From G963422745 sp963422745 (GTDB taxonomy: Bacteria; Actinomycetota; Acidimicrobiia; Acidimicrobiales; Aldehydirespiratoraceae), in NCBI GenBank assembly GCA_963422745.1, contig OY730477.1, positions 2,232,001-2,296,000 of the forward strand: a stretch of DNA of 64,000 nucleotides, in the 5' to 3' direction. The translations under genes were made by a program, and so were the position numbers. Positions 30,300 through 38,995 of the stretch are shown here, piece after piece (the first letter of the stretch is position 1; every line of letters begins with the position of its first letter). Under the pieces are notes generated by a model. The model did no database searches and was not told where the DNA came from. It saw only the letters and a list, made by a program, of their open reading frames with translations.

Positions 30300-31232
30300 T
30301 CACCGGGATTCGAGATGAACGACTGCCATGCCTGTCAACCATTCGGGCATGGGTGCATAGGCGATGCGGCGACCCGGGACATGGTCGAGTGCGGCTGCCA
30401 TCACCAACCAAGCTCTGATCTCGTTGCCGCCATTGCCCGCAACGGCGACAAGCTCGTCGTCGCTGTAAAGCGACGGCACGGTTTGTAGCGCTGCGGTTTC
30501 GACCAATCTCAAAAAGTGTTCGTCGAAGTCGGTGTTGATCCGCGGTTTTGCCCCGACGACGATCGGGCGGCGGCGAGCTTCGTAGTGCTCCCAGTTGTCT
30601 CGACCGTCTCGGAACGACTCGGCGAGGAATGCTTCGTCGTCGCCTTGCGGCGATCGCCAGTCCGGGAACGGGATCTGGTGCGACAGCCCGCCCGTCGCGA
30701 CGACCGCAACACGTCGCTCACCGCGAAGCGCGCTGATCGCGGCCCGCAGTGCTGCGCCCAACTCCAGGCATCGGGCAAGCCCCGGCAGGGGCGGGGCGAA
30801 GACGTTGATGACTACGGGCATCACCGGAAGGCCTTCGGGCACCAAGTACTGCACGGCGTGGGAGATGCCGTGATCGACTTGGAGTCGGGTCGAAAAGGCG
30901 ACGTCGAAACTCGAAGCCAGCAGGCTGTGGCAGACGTCTTGAGCGGCTAGCGGGTCGACGGGTTGGGGACCGGTAGGCGTGCCGTGTTCGCCTGCTGCGA
31001 TCACCTCGTCGACACCGACAGTGAACGCGGGCATGAGATCAAGCCAGAATCCTCGAAAGTGGTTCGAGCCGACAATCACGACAAGGTCGGGCTCGGCTGC
31101 TTTCAGTTCGGCCTTGGCTGCTTCGAGTCCGTTTCGGAAGACGTGAGCACGTTCCAGGTGATCGACCTCACCCCAGCGGGTGTTCATCAGCGTGGTGTGC
31201 GAAGCACCCACCCCGGCGACGATCCTGCTCAT
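30300..31232 (-). CDS. LigB-type (class III) extradiol ring-cleavage dioxygenase
   Basis: This 310-residue protein has the Fe(II) ligands of the LigB/MhpB family: H12 (GVGASHTTLM), H58 (GSNHFRGF) and E271 (GNGGNEIRAW). Conserved catalytic His residues lie in DHGISHAVQYL and GGLSHQIP. It is unrelated in fold to the two type I dioxygenases at 2429-4373. The usual substrates are 2,3-dihydroxyphenylpropionate- or protocatechuate-like catechols. The start overlaps the M20-like stop by ATGA. A 107-base gap with no feature separates it from the downstream hydrolase. Confidence 0.9.
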   Translation of the reverse strand: MSRIVAGVGASHTTLMNTRWGEVDHLERAHVFRNGLEAAKAELKAAEPDLVVIVGSNHFRGFWLDLMPAFTVGVDEVIAAGEHGTPTGPQPVDPLAAQDVCHSLLASSFDVAFSTRLQVDHGISHAVQYLVPEGLPVMPVVINVFAPPLPGLARCLELGAALRAAISALRGERRVAVVATGGLSHQIPFPDWRSPQGDDEAFLAESFRDGRDNWEHYEARRRPIVVGAKPRINTDFDEHFLRLVETAALQTVPSLYSDDELVAVAGNGGNEIRAWLVMAAALDHVPGRRIAYAPMPEWLTGMAVVHLESR

Positions 31233-32542
31233 TGCGCCGTCCCGCAGATGTCGACCGCCACCCGGATCAGCAGGCGAGTGAGACGTTGCATGTCGCGGAC
31301 GTCAACCGCGTTCATACCAAGCTGGAAATCGATTACATCATGGGTCGCCAGCCGTTGCGGCGAGATCTTGGGCAGGCCGACCCGGGCGGTAGGCACGCCC
31401 CGAGCGCGCAGAATGTTGGCGTCGGTGGCACCGGAGAGACCGCCGATGGTTTGGTGCGTCCGGCCGTTTAGTTGCTCCCAGCAGCGGATCGCTGATCGGA
31501 TCACTGCGGCGTCGCTGCGGGTGGTGGTTCCGGGAATGGCCACAGTTCGCCGCCAGGAAACCTCCGCGCCGATCTCGTCGGCTAGGCGTTGCAGTTGATT
31601 ACCGAAAGCGGTTTCGGCTTCGCCGACCGTGGTGCGTGGGTGCAGTCGCAGGTCGACACGGAAGCGACACGAGGCGGTGGTAAATGCCGCGGTGTGAGGC
31701 GACCCTCCTTCGATGCTGGCTACTACACCTTGGGGGGCGTGCAGGTGGTCGCGGTGGGCTTCGGTCCAGGTCGGGAACCAGGCTTCCAGTCCGGCGATGA
31801 TCCGCCCTGCGTCGGCGACCGCGTTGCGGTACGGGAGCAGGTGGCGGCTGCCCACATATGTGTGTGTCCCTGAGACCTCGACCTCGAACCAGCAGAGGCC
31901 GACCTCGGCTGCTGAGACGGCCCAGCCGGTCTTGGCTATGACCGCATGGGTGGGTTCGCACAGGTCGATGAGTCGGTCACAGCCCGCTCCGTGGCCGTCG
32001 GCCAGGCCGCTGGCCCTGCTGTTGGTCGGCATTCCACCGGCTCCGAAACCGACCAACAGGTCGCCGCTGAGACGAGCACCGCAGCCAGCCAATGCCTCGG
32101 CCGCGGCAAGTACGCAGGCCGCGTGGCCTTTGGGGTTCTGTGCCCCCAGACCGAGAACCGCCGGGCCGACGATCCTGGATTCGGGTCGCATGTCGGGCCG
32201 AAGCTCAGGGCCAGCCCAGGGAATGTCATCGGCTTGGCGTCCGACGGTCACCGTGTCGATCGGGGAATACAAAAGCAGCGAGGGCCCGTCTGCGTGCCCC
32301 GCCAGGCGGCCGTGGGCGTTGTGCATGGTTGCATCAACCGCCTGCACCGCACCGCACAACCCCGCCCGCGTCATCTCGGCGGCCAGAGCCCGGGCCAGCT
32401 CGGCTTCCTCACCGGTTGGGGAGGCGATGTCAACGATCGCCGAGCAGATCTCGGTCAACCGGCGATCCGTAACGGCGGCCTCCGCAGCGGCGATTACAGC
32501 CTCGCCAGCGACATCGGCAGCCACGACGGCAGTTTCAGCCAT
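31229..32542 (-). CDS. M20-family peptidase/deacylase-like protein with altered metal site
   Basis: The 437-residue protein follows the ArgE/DapE/carboxypeptidase G2 plan, including a dimerisation domain (HTYVGSRHLLPYRNAVADA) and DLRLHPRT. The first metal-binding motif, normally HxD, reads LLYSPIDTV, so the His is absent. The region normally holding the catalytic acid reads GLGAQNPKGHAA, which lacks the usual Asp and Glu. A dizinc hydrolase function is therefore doubtful; it may bind without cleaving or act differently. It sits between a ring-cleavage dioxygenase (ATGA overlap) and a tiny membrane-protein gene. Confidence 0.75.
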   Translation of the reverse strand: MAETAVVAADVAGEAVIAAAEAAVTDRRLTEICSAIVDIASPTGEEAELARALAAEMTRAGLCGAVQAVDATMHNAHGRLAGHADGPSLLLYSPIDTVTVGRQADDIPWAGPELRPDMRPESRIVGPAVLGLGAQNPKGHAACVLAAAEALAGCGARLSGDLLVGFGAGGMPTNSRASGLADGHGAGCDRLIDLCEPTHAVIAKTGWAVSAAEVGLCWFEVEVSGTHTYVGSRHLLPYRNAVADAGRIIAGLEAWFPTWTEAHRDHLHAPQGVVASIEGGSPHTAAFTTASCRFRVDLRLHPRTTVGEAETAFGNQLQRLADEIGAEVSWRRTVAIPGTTTRSDAAVIRSAIRCWEQLNGRTHQTIGGLSGATDANILRARGVPTARVGLPKISPQRLATHDVIDFQLGMNAVDVRDMQRLTRLLIRVAVDICGTAQ

Positions 32543-32651
32543 CGGGGCTACCCACCCAAGTCCCTGTGAACCTCATCAGCAGGTGGATGAGATGCTTGCG
32601 AGAGGTCCAGACCACGGCGATCAGCGCCAGCACTGTGGCTAGCTTGATCAC
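32535..32651 (-). CDS. Small single-pass membrane peptide, 38 residues
   Basis: GTG 32651 overlaps the hydrolase stop as GTGA, and the TGA at 32535-32537 lies inside the start of the M20-like gene (8-base overlap). The translation, VIKLATVLALIAVVWTSRKH then LIHLLMRFTGTWVG, has one hydrophobic segment of about 15 residues followed by basic residues. The double coupling, and the fact that it exactly fills the 105-base gap between two operon genes, argue for a real gene. The function is unknown. It could be a membrane anchor or transporter accessory. Confidence 0.55.
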   Translation of the reverse strand: MIKLATVLALIAVVWTSRKHLIHLLMRFTGTWVGSPDG

Positions 32652-33529
32652 GTCGTGTCCCTGGGTTGTTGATCCAAAAAACCGCGCACCACCGAATGGA
32701 AGTGCGCAGGGCGTTCCTCTTGAAGGTGATGGCCAGCTTTGTCCATTACGTACAGCTGGCCGTGTTCGATCATGCGGGCCAGCATGAGGGGGTAATCAGG
32801 GGTCAAGAAGGCGTCATACATGCCCCAGGCGAAAAGAACCGGGCAGCGGATACGGCCCAGCTCGTGGGTCAGGTCCTGCCATTGCCCTCTGGGGTTGTCG
32901 GATCGGGCGGCCAGCTCCATCTCGGTGGGGTCTATCGACTGCCGAAAACGCATCGCTACGGTGGCCGCGGGGATCTCAGCCTCGTCGTACCATTCAAGGT
33001 CGGCCATCAGCTGGCGCATCTTTTCAAGCGTCGGCCCGTCTTGTTGTGTTGTTCCGTAGTAGCGATCCCGCGCCTTGCGACCGCGGCGAGCGCCTTCGGG
33101 TAGCGGAGCCAACGGGCCGTAGAACACCGGCATTGACCCGGTGACCACCGCGGATCGGACTCGGTGCCCGTGGTTCGCTGCCAGGGCGAGGGCGATGCTG
33201 CCGCCCCAACTGTTGCAGACGAAGTCGGCGCGCTTCACCTCTAAGGCGTCCATCAAGTCGCACATGGTCCCGGCGTGAAAATCCCACATCGGGCCACTGA
33301 TCGTGCACTTCTGCGACTTGCCGTACTGCAACAGATCCACCAGATAGCACTTCCGGTCCCGGGCGAACAACGGAGCTATCGGGCCGAAATCGGTCCAGGC
33401 GGTGCATCCTGGCCCTCCTCCGTGGAGAAAGAACGTCGGCCGCCCCTCCCCCATCTCGATCACGTGATACTCCAAACCAGCGGCGTCCACGATGCGGCCC
33501 GGCGGTTCGGATGCGACGTCGAACACCAT
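32648..33529 (-). CDS. Alpha/beta hydrolase, meta-cleavage product hydrolase family
   Basis: This 293-residue enzyme has FFLHGGGPGCTAWTDF (oxyanion loop like BphD/HsaD), FVCNSWGGSIALALA with Ser at the nucleophile elbow, WGMYDAFLTPDY for the acid and DKAGHHLQEE for the His. These features fit hydrolysis of vinylogous diketones from ring cleavage. Its start (ATG 33529) overlaps the stop of a chimeric mini-gene as TGATG. The first 12 residues, MVFDVASEPPGR, are duplicated at the head of that mini-gene. Confidence 0.9.
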   Translation of the reverse strand: MVFDVASEPPGRIVDAAGLEYHVIEMGEGRPTFFLHGGGPGCTAWTDFGPIAPLFARDRKCYLVDLLQYGKSQKCTISGPMWDFHAGTMCDLMDALEVKRADFVCNSWGGSIALALAANHGHRVRSAVVTGSMPVFYGPLAPLPEGARRGRKARDRYYGTTQQDGPTLEKMRQLMADLEWYDEAEIPAATVAMRFRQSIDPTEMELAARSDNPRGQWQDLTHELGRIRCPVLFAWGMYDAFLTPDYPLMLARMIEHGQLYVMDKAGHHLQEERPAHFHSVVRGFLDQQPRDTT

Positions 33530-33789
33530 CAGGTATCGGTTCTGGGCGCTTGGGTCGCGTCCGGGATGATCGCGTCGTCGGCCAACAACTCGCTGCCCCG
33601 GCCCTCGGCGAACAACTCACCACCCCGGTCGTCGGCCAACAACACACGGCCCCGGTCGTCGGCCAACAACTCACGGCCCCGGTCGTCGGCCAACAACTCA
33701 CGGCCCCGGTCGTCGGCAAGCAACTCGCTGCCCCGGTGGTCGGCAAGCAACTCGCGGCCCGGCGGTTCGGAGGCGACGACGAACACCAT
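33529..33789 (-). CDS. Chimeric 86-residue repeat peptide between Rieske oxygenase and hydrolase
   Basis: The open frame begins with a copy of the hydrolase N terminus (MVFVVASEPPGR). It then consists of six 9-residue units of the type ELLADDRGR and ends with a copy of the Rieske oxygenase tail (AIIPDATQAPRTDT). It has TGATG overlaps at both ends. It thus arose by tandem duplication across the gene junction with expansion of a 27-bp repeat. It may be translated through coupling, but a function is not evident. Sequence on the plus strand is also open over this region because of the repeat composition. Confidence 0.65.
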   Translation of the reverse strand: MVFVVASEPPGRELLADHRGSELLADDRGRELLADDRGRELLADDRGRVLLADDRGGELFAEGRGSELLADDAIIPDATQAPRTDT

Positions 33790-33920
33790 CAGGTATCGGT
33801 TCTGGGCGCTTGGACCTCCGCCGGGATGATCGCATCGTCGGCGAGCAACTCGCGGCCCGGGTCGTCGGCGAGCAACTCGCTGGCCGGATCGTCGACGAGC
33901 AACTCGCGGCCCGGATCGAA
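33570..33920 (-). repeat. 27-bp minisatellite (ELLADDRGR codons)
   Basis: Six full units plus a partial unit occur within the chimeric mini-gene (about 33570-33755). Two and a half diverged units lie in the Rieske oxygenase 3' end (about 33835-33920). Several units are identical. Because the period is a multiple of three, length changes keep the reading frame, and copy number may vary between strains. Confidence 0.9.
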
Positions 33921-35156
33921 CGGGTTGCCCTCTTGCACCATCCGGCGCCACTCGATCAGTGAGATGTCGGGGCGGTAAAGCCGCTCGGGGGGCGCGTCGG
34001 TGGCCTCAACCATCCAGCCGTCCTGGTTCGAGAAGTTCCCGTGGAACAGCCAGCGAATTCCGCAGAGGTACTTGGCAAAGAACAACGCCCGAGCCGGCCC
34101 GGTCTTGAACTGCACCATCACCCCGACGTATCGGGTGCGACCCTGTTCGATCGGAACGTAGAACTCATAGTGGATGAACTGCGGGTAAGCGATGCGCAAG
34201 ACGCCGGGCATGCTCAAAGACGCGAAGCCGGGCAAGTCCTGGCCGACAATGTAGGGATCGTTCTTCTTCGACCCTCCGGTGTTGCCCAGCATCCGGCCCT
34301 GCTGCTGCTTCGGCTTGATCTTCCACCAGCGGGCGTTGCTCCAAGATCCGAGGCCCTCGAACTCAGCGTCCCAGTGCCGCTCGTCCTCGATGCGGTAGAT
34401 CCATCGCCCGTGTCGTTCTATGTGGACGATGTTCCAAGTGGGCATCGTCTTGAAGATTCGCCAGTACGAGGTCCTATGAAGGTACTTGGCGTGGCCCTCA
34501 TCAAAGCCGTTCTCGGCAAACAAGCGCCAGTCTCCGTCGCGGTCTTCGATCCGGCCGCCGACCGAGTAGCTGGGCGGGTCCTGGAGTTCTGCGGGAAGCT
34601 GATCGCGCAACAGATGGGGCTCCCGGTCGCCAACGAAGACCCAAACCAAGCCGATCGCCTCGTCGGTTGGGTACGTCCGGACACGCACCTTGTTGCACAT
34701 CGGGGAGTCGGGGCCGTCGGTAATGACAGCCACCAACTCGCCGTCTGAGAGGTTGTAGGTCCAGGCGTGATAAGGGCAGGTCACGGTGCCTGGAAATTCT
34801 TCTGTGCCCATTGACAGTGGCACACCGCGGTGCAGGCAGCGATCATGCAAGCCATAGGCGGTGCCGTGCTGATCGCGCTGCAACATGATGTCTTCGCCGC
34901 AGACGCGCACCCCGAAGGGTTTGCGGCTGACTTGGGCGGACCAGCACACGGGATACCAGTAGTTGCGTAGCCCTTCAACGGCCGCGTCGTAGGCGGGCCA
35001 GGTACCCCAGTCGGCTCGACCGGTTGAGGTAGAGGCTCCATCACCGCGTTTGCGGCGGGCCATCAGCGCGGCCGCCCGTTCGGCGGTGCTCGGAGCGTCC
35101 TCGATTCGTGGCGGAGTCGATTCGTTGACAGTCATGTCGTTACCCGGGCCGTTCAT
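33789..35156 (-). CDS. Rieske oxygenase alpha subunit (aromatic ring hydroxylase/demethylase type)
   Basis: The 455-residue protein has a complete Rieske centre (C107-x-H109, CLHRG; C127-x2-H130, CPYHAW) and mononuclear iron site (N216, D219, H222, H227 in ENGFDEGHAKYLH). No reductase is adjacent, so electrons must come from elsewhere, possibly the Rieske-reductase at 18492. The C terminus carries about 2.5 copies of the acidic 9-residue repeat ELL(A/V)DDPxx, which is not part of the family. The ATG overlaps the ferredoxin-like subunit stop (ATGA). It sits between a molybdenum hydroxylase and ring-cleavage enzymes. Confidence 0.92.
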   Translation of the reverse strand: MNGPGNDMTVNESTPPRIEDAPSTAERAAALMARRKRGDGASTSTGRADWGTWPAYDAAVEGLRNYWYPVCWSAQVSRKPFGVRVCGEDIMLQRDQHGTAYGLHDRCLHRGVPLSMGTEEFPGTVTCPYHAWTYNLSDGELVAVITDGPDSPMCNKVRVRTYPTDEAIGLVWVFVGDREPHLLRDQLPAELQDPPSYSVGGRIEDRDGDWRLFAENGFDEGHAKYLHRTSYWRIFKTMPTWNIVHIERHGRWIYRIEDERHWDAEFEGLGSWSNARWWKIKPKQQQGRMLGNTGGSKKNDPYIVGQDLPGFASLSMPGVLRIAYPQFIHYEFYVPIEQGRTRYVGVMVQFKTGPARALFFAKYLCGIRWLFHGNFSNQDGWMVEATDAPPERLYRPDISLIEWRRMVQEGNPFDPGRELLVDDPASELLADDPGRELLADDAIIPAEVQAPRTDT

Positions 35157-35614
35157 CGTCTTGATGCGACCTCCACGACCGCGTCAACGATCTTGTTGTA
35201 GCCGGTGCAGCGACACAGGTTGCCGCTCAACCCTTCGCGGATTGCCTGCTCGTCGGGTTCGATACCGTCACGAACGAGCTGTTCGGCGGCGACGATCATG
35301 CCCGGTGTGCAGAACCCGCATTGGGCCGCGCCGTGACGGACGAAGGCGTCTTGCAGGTCGCTCATCGTGTTGCCCCGACCGGCGAGGCCTTCCACGGTGG
35401 TGATGTTGGCACCGTCGACCTGCGCTGCCAGTTGTAAACATGCGACGATGGTGCGGCCGTCAACTATCACCGTGCACGCACCGCAGTCACCGGTGAGGCA
35501 ACCCCACTTGGTGCCGGTCAGGCCCAGGTCGTCGCGCAGGACCTGCAGGACCGTGGCGGCGGGATCGATGTTGGGTCGGTAAGGATCGCCGTTGATCGTC
35601 ACCTCGAGCCTCAT
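35153..35614 (-). CDS. Molybdenum hydroxylase small subunit, two [2Fe-2S] clusters
   Basis: The 153-residue protein has the plant-type cluster ligands in CLTGDCGACTV plus C59, and the alpha-helical cluster domain with CGFCTPGM and GNLCRCTGY. It transfers electrons from the Mo centre to FAD in xanthine dehydrogenase-family enzymes. It is encoded with the FAD and Mo subunits in the order large-medium-small, each joined by ATGA overlaps, so equimolar production is likely. Confidence 0.95.
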   Translation of the reverse strand: MRLEVTINGDPYRPNIDPAATVLQVLRDDLGLTGTKWGCLTGDCGACTVIVDGRTIVACLQLAAQVDGANITTVEGLAGRGNTMSDLQDAFVRHGAAQCGFCTPGMIVAAEQLVRDGIEPDEQAIREGLSGNLCRCTGYNKIVDAVVEVASRR

Positions 35615-36576
35615 CGCGTGACCCCGCTGTCCACAAGCAGTTCAGGGTCGAATCCGTTGGGTGGCACTGCTCGGTTGGGCGGCCACGTGTTGGCGGCACG
35701 GGCTGTGCAGACGCGCAAAGCGCGGGCGGTCAGGACACCCACGACGTGGCGGCGATACTGCGCGGTTCCCCTGGCGTCGCTGATCGGTGACGCCGACCGC
35801 CGGGCTAGTGCGGCCGCCTCGTCGAGCACGTCGGCATCTAAAGTCTTGCCGACCACGATCGAATCCAGCCCTTCAACGACCGTGGGCACCGGGTTCACCG
35901 CTGCGAGAGCGACCCGGACCGACGAGACGATCCCGTTGGTTTCGGGCTCGATCCTGACGCTCGCGGCGACACCAACACCGGCGAGGTCCATGGCCCAGCG
36001 CACGGTCTGGCGGATATAGCACGACCCGATCCCGTCACCTACGTGCGCGGTCACACCGGTTAGCAGTTCGCCCGGCTGCAGGCTGGTCTCGCCCGGTCCT
36101 GTAAAGAGTTGGGCCAACTCGATCGTTCGCCAGCCCGACGAAGAGACAATGGTTGCTTCGGCGTCGAACACCAATAGCGGTGGGGGCATCTCCGCTGAAG
36201 GTGTGGCGTGGCACAGGTTGCCGCCCAGGGTGGCCATGTTGCGAATCTGAATGCTGCCCAACACTCGGGCCGCTTCGAGGAGTGCGGGTGCCGAGACGGC
36301 CAGTTCTGTGCTGGTTTCGATCGTCCGGATGGTGGTAGTAGCCCCGATCCTCAGATGGTCGCCGTCGCGCTCAATCCCTGAGATGTCGAGATGTGAGATG
36401 TCGACCATGCAGTCGGTCGTGATTCGGCCCAGTCGCCGGTCGATTAAGAGGTCGGTGCCGCCAGCTACAGGCACAGCACCGGGATTGTCTGCCAGGAACC
36501 GCACCGCCTCGCCTAGGTCGGCCGGGCGATGAAGGCGGGGGGTCCCGGTTGTGCGTGGTGCTGCCGCAGTGTTCAT
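35611..36576 (-). CDS. Molybdenum hydroxylase FAD-binding medium subunit
   Basis: This 321-residue CoxM/HcrB-like subunit has the FAD-binding PVAGGTDLLIDRR and the second motif TLGGNLCHATPSAE, with a CO-dehydrogenase-flavoprotein C-terminal domain. There is no extra 4Fe-4S loop of the kind seen in 4-hydroxybenzoyl-CoA reductase beta. It links the iron-sulfur subunit to the final electron acceptor. ATGA overlaps join it to both neighbours. Confidence 0.94.
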   Translation of the reverse strand: MNTAAAPRTTGTPRLHRPADLGEAVRFLADNPGAVPVAGGTDLLIDRRLGRITTDCMVDISHLDISGIERDGDHLRIGATTTIRTIETSTELAVSAPALLEAARVLGSIQIRNMATLGGNLCHATPSAEMPPPLLVFDAEATIVSSSGWRTIELAQLFTGPGETSLQPGELLTGVTAHVGDGIGSCYIRQTVRWAMDLAGVGVAASVRIEPETNGIVSSVRVALAAVNPVPTVVEGLDSIVVGKTLDADVLDEAAALARRSASPISDARGTAQYRRHVVGVLTARALRVCTARAANTWPPNRAVPPNGFDPELLVDSGVTR

Positions 36577-38915
36577 GATGATGCTGCACCGCGGCGGTCG
36601 ATCACCGTTGACCGCTCCTCGCGCTTGATCCAGTCAACGACCTTCCAGGGCCGCATCGGGTATTGCCGGGGACGGATGCCGATGGCGTCGGCCACGGCAT
36701 TAGCGATGGCGGCTGGCGGGCAGATAATGCCACCTTCGCCGATTCCTTTGGCACCGTAGGGTCCCAGAGGGTCGATGGTCTCCACCAGGGTCACGTCAAT
36801 TCGGGGCGCATCAACTGCGGTCGGCATGCCGTAGTCGTGGAGGTTCGGAGCCAAGAAGCGTCCATCTGTTACCGGGAGTTCCTCAGACAGGGCCAGGCCG
36901 ATTCCCATGACGGCACCGCCTTCGATCTGACCTTCGCAACTCATCGGGTTGATAGCCCGGCCGACGTCGTGGGCGGCCCATAGGTTGATTAGCTGGATCA
37001 TGCCGGTCTCGGGGTCCACCTCAACCTCTGCCACGTGGGCCCCGAAGCCGTAAGTGGCGGAAATGTTGCCGATGTAGCCCTCATCTTGTTTTTCAGTCGG
37101 CGGGTCGTAGAAGGCTGTTGACATAACGATTGAGGAATGCTCGCGCAGCAAACTGCGTCGAATTGCCTTGGTGTAGGGCATGGCGGTGTCACGATCGCCG
37201 TCGTGGATGATCATGCCATCGCGGAGGTCCAGTTTGGTGACCGGAACGTCCAACACCTCCGCCGCTGCTGCCAACAGCTTGGTCCGAGCCCCCCGGGCCG
37301 CAAGACGGGCGGCGTTGCCTGCGACGAACGTGGTGCGGCTGGCGTGGACGCCGACGTCCCATGGCTTCACGTCGGTGTCGTTGTGGGTGACGCTCACCAC
37401 ATCAACCCCGACACCGAGTTCTTCAGCCACGATCATGGCCAGTACCGTTTCAGATCCCTGTCCGAGTTCCGAGGAGCCCGATATGAGGGCAACCTGTCCG
37501 GAATCGTCGATCTTGATCATCGCTCCACAACCGTCGGAGCCGTAGATGCGGGCACCACCGCCGACGTGAATGTAGGTAGCGGCGCCCATCCCGCGAAACC
37601 TGCCCCGCTGCTTACCACGGCGCCGATTCCAGCCCGATTTATCACGGACCGCTTCGATGCAGTCGCTGAGGCCACAGGTGGTGATCTTGAGTCCCTGGGT
37701 GGTGGTCTCGTTCGCCTTGTTGGCGTTTTGCAGTCGGAACTGCATCGGATCAATGCCCAGGGCGTCGGCTAGCTCCTCGGTTTGTTGTTCGACAGCAAAG
37801 GTGGCCTGCGGATTGCCGAAACCCCGGACGGACCCGCCGTAGTTCTTGTTGGTGTAGACAACAGCACACGACATTCGTGATGCGGGGATCTTGTACAGCG
37901 ATGTGACGGTGTTCATCGCCACGAGCATGGCGTGTGAACCCCAAGCGTTGTAGGCGCCGTTATCGGAAACAACTTCGGCGTCGCGGAAGGTGATCATGCC
38001 GTCGGCGTCGGCACCGGTTCGGAGCTTGAAATGGATCGGCTGACGGGTGCGAGAACCGACGAATTCCTCCTCGCGGGTCATCACCAACTTGACTGGTCGC
38101 TGCGCAGCCCTGGCCAACATAACGGTGATGAAGTCGTGGGTGTCGATGTCGATCTTGCCTCCGAAGCTGCCCCCCACCGGAGGCTGTTGGACGGTGATGC
38201 GCTGCCAGTCGAGACCTAGGCAGTCGGCCAGTGCCTTGCGGTACATGAACACCATGTGAACCGGTGAGATCACCCTCAGGTGACCGGTCGGGTCGAAATC
38301 CGCGATCACCGCATGGGTCTCAATTGGTGCCGGTGCGGCCTGCGGGCTGGAGTAGCGACCCTCGACGATCACTGCGCTGCGAGCCTCAGCCGCCGCCAAG
38401 TCTCCGGTTTCAAAGTCCCAACGCATCGCGATGTTGCCATCGATGTCGAGTTCGTCGTGGATGGTGGGTGCATCCGCGGACATGGCAGCGAACGGATCGT
38501 CAACCTCGGGCAGCAGATCATAGGTCACGTCGATCAGCTCAATCGCCAGCTTGGCGACTTCGTCGTCGACCGCAGCCACGGCCGCGACCTCGTCGCCGAT
38601 ACATCTGACCTTCGATCTCTTCAACGGTTCGTTGTCGTTGCCGTAACCGAACGGTCGCTGATCCGCGTTACCTGCGTGGATCACGGCGTGGACTCCGGGT
38701 AGCGCCTCGGCTTCGGTGGTGTCGATCGAGACGATCCGGGCGTGGGCATGAGGACTGCGCTTAATGGCAGCTGTTAGCACGCCCGCTATGCGCATGTCGT
38801 CGATGTATACGGTGGAACCGGTGACCTTCTCCGCGGCGTCGAGTTTCGGGATTCGCCTGCCGACAACGCGATTACGGTCGCTTTCGCCTTGGCGTGTGTT
38901 CTCGGTGACACTCAC
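36573..38915 (-). CDS. Molybdenum hydroxylase large (Mo-MCD) subunit, xanthine dehydrogenase family
   Basis: The 780-residue protein has the N-terminal KVTGSTVYIDD domain, the GGSFGGK motif (VGGSFGGKID), VRGFGNPQATFAVE and the C-terminal KGIGEGG loop holding the catalytic Glu. The RGFGNPQ stretch matches xanthine dehydrogenase-like hydroxylases. The AYRCSFR loop of CO dehydrogenase is absent, so this is an organic-ring or aldehyde hydroxylase. It hydroxylates with water-derived oxygen. It is the first gene of the long minus-strand operon and probably performs the entry reaction. The substrate cannot be specified. Confidence 0.93.
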   Translation of the reverse strand: MSVTENTRQGESDRNRVVGRRIPKLDAAEKVTGSTVYIDDMRIAGVLTAAIKRSPHAHARIVSIDTTEAEALPGVHAVIHAGNADQRPFGYGNDNEPLKRSKVRCIGDEVAAVAAVDDEVAKLAIELIDVTYDLLPEVDDPFAAMSADAPTIHDELDIDGNIAMRWDFETGDLAAAEARSAVIVEGRYSSPQAAPAPIETHAVIADFDPTGHLRVISPVHMVFMYRKALADCLGLDWQRITVQQPPVGGSFGGKIDIDTHDFITVMLARAAQRPVKLVMTREEEFVGSRTRQPIHFKLRTGADADGMITFRDAEVVSDNGAYNAWGSHAMLVAMNTVTSLYKIPASRMSCAVVYTNKNYGGSVRGFGNPQATFAVEQQTEELADALGIDPMQFRLQNANKANETTTQGLKITTCGLSDCIEAVRDKSGWNRRRGKQRGRFRGMGAATYIHVGGGARIYGSDGCGAMIKIDDSGQVALISGSSELGQGSETVLAMIVAEELGVGVDVVSVTHNDTDVKPWDVGVHASRTTFVAGNAARLAARGARTKLLAAAAEVLDVPVTKLDLRDGMIIHDGDRDTAMPYTKAIRRSLLREHSSIVMSTAFYDPPTEKQDEGYIGNISATYGFGAHVAEVEVDPETGMIQLINLWAAHDVGRAINPMSCEGQIEGGAVMGIGLALSEELPVTDGRFLAPNLHDYGMPTAVDAPRIDVTLVETIDPLGPYGAKGIGEGGIICPPAAIANAVADAIGIRPRQYPMRPWKVVDWIKREERSTVIDRRGAASS

Positions 38916-38995
38916 GCGAGACTTAATCCTGCCATGGGAGTATTATATGTCGAATTTTTCACGGATACCAGGGCTTTCGTGATACCGTCGATATA
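38916..38995. promoter_or_regulatory. Divergent promoter region of two catabolic operons
   Basis: Eighty bases separate the Mo-hydroxylase large subunit (minus) from the acyl-CoA synthetase alpha gene (plus). The segment is AT-rich (GTATTATATGTCGAATTTTT around 38940-38960), fitting overlapping promoters. The PaaX-like regulator in the plus operon is the likely controller. No clear palindrome was found. Confidence 0.5.

Noticed and set aside
33570..33920. Possible CRISPR array
   Set aside because: The units are contiguous with no unique spacers, are multiples of three and lie within coding frames. No cas genes are present.
33511..33978. Plus-strand frame with repeated VVGQQLTAP units
   Set aside because: It is the reverse reading of the 27-bp coding minisatellite on the minus strand. 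The minus frame explains the sequence through overlaps with both neighbours.
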